This document shows, piece after piece, positions 63,919-64,000 of a stretch of 64,000 nucleotides of DNA. Both the position numbers and the translations under genes were made by a program. Position 1 is the stretch's first letter; each line of letters starts with the position of its first letter. Source of the DNA: JAPKZH01 sp964537875 (GTDB lineage: Bacteria > Acidobacteriota > Aminicenantia > Aminicenantales > UBA4085); the NCBI GenBank assembly GCA_964537875.1, contig CAZIDN010000007.1:29688-93687 (forward strand), written 5' to 3'. The notes beneath the pieces are model-generated. The model saw nothing but the letters and a program-made list of their open reading frames with translations. It was not told the DNA's origin and ran no database searches.

Positions 63919-64000
63919 TTACTTCGTTATTCCGGCCAGGTCCAGCATGAAGGCGTATTGGAGCGCCGTCTCTTTCAACCTCCGGAACCTCCCCGATGCC
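63919..64000 (-). CDS. C-terminal end of an unidentified protein (rest outside window)
   Basis: The minus strand is open from the window edge to TAA 63919, encoding GRFRRLKETALQYAFMLDLA followed by a few residues. The helical, charged ending looks like real coding sequence, and an R2 element follows the stop as it does at the two other sites. The fragment is too short to assign a family. Confidence 0.5.
   Translation of the reverse strand, partial: ASGRFRRLKETALQYAFMLDLAGITK

Overview
The window is a chromosomal segment of a GC-rich, Gram-negative-type bacterium. Several families point to the Acidobacteriota/Aminicenantota neighbourhood: a GWxTD-domain protein, a VWFA-related Acidobacterial-type protein, Ser/Thr kinases ending in TPR arrays, sulfatase-TPR fusions, a bacterial tricorn protease, and a carboxypeptidase-regulatory-domain TonB receptor. 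This placement is inference from gene content; no rRNA or tRNA gene is present to settle it.

Layout. 1-6836: end of a membrane Ser/Thr kinase, a tricorn-type protease and an M48 protease carrying zinc ribbons. 6840-15590 (minus strand): a two-repeat periplasmic helical protein, a UroD-like/GH38 gene pair, a small outer-membrane protein, a GH127-type glycosidase and a serine hydrolase. 15797-24035 (minus): two signalling units, HD-GYP regulator plus a 1679-residue hybrid kinase, and a stand-alone receiver plus PAS kinase. 24323-37505 (minus): secreted catabolic enzymes (CBM9-like protein, GHL10-like hydrolase, GH3 with PA14, gamma-glutamyltransferase, S9 peptidase) and a protease/propeller/beta-barrel protein. 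37649-48591 (minus): Nramp-related transporter, DUF4342, VWFA protein, two paralogous sulfatase-TPR proteins and a TonB-dependent receptor. 49062-58527: GWxTD-TPR protein, DUF2207 membrane protein, Ser/Thr kinase with TPRs, and a GT-C/TPR membrane protein. 58778-62840 (plus): a probable 3-keto-sugar operon (nucleoside-type MFS permease, Gfo/Idh/MocA oxidoreductase, TIM-barrel isomerase fused to DUF1080). The right edge holds a broken GH29 fucosidase gene and the last codons of another gene.

Together the genes suit a heterotroph that degrades glycans and proteins outside the cytoplasm: many products carry export signals, and glycosidases, peptidases, a TonB receptor and sugar oxidoreductases sit close together. 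Regulation appears to rely on Ser/Thr kinases, histidine kinases and c-di-GMP turnover.

The most unusual content is between genes. One repeat (here R2; 35225-35477, 62876-63117, 63695-63915) has a conserved core, while its outer arms and an inner stem change sequence from copy to copy and remain complementary. All three copies sit just behind a stop codon in the same orientation. A second family (R1; 4868-5005, 11280-11405) has a near-identical hairpin core inside inverted arms that differ completely between copies. Smaller REP-like palindromes and two further long inverted repeats are also present. The two sulfatase genes have matching promoters that predict leaderless mRNAs, and the promoter of the 27006-30104 gene has a perfect 14-bp palindrome between its -35 and -10 boxes. 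No insertion-sequence transposase, CRISPR array, tRNA or rRNA was seen.
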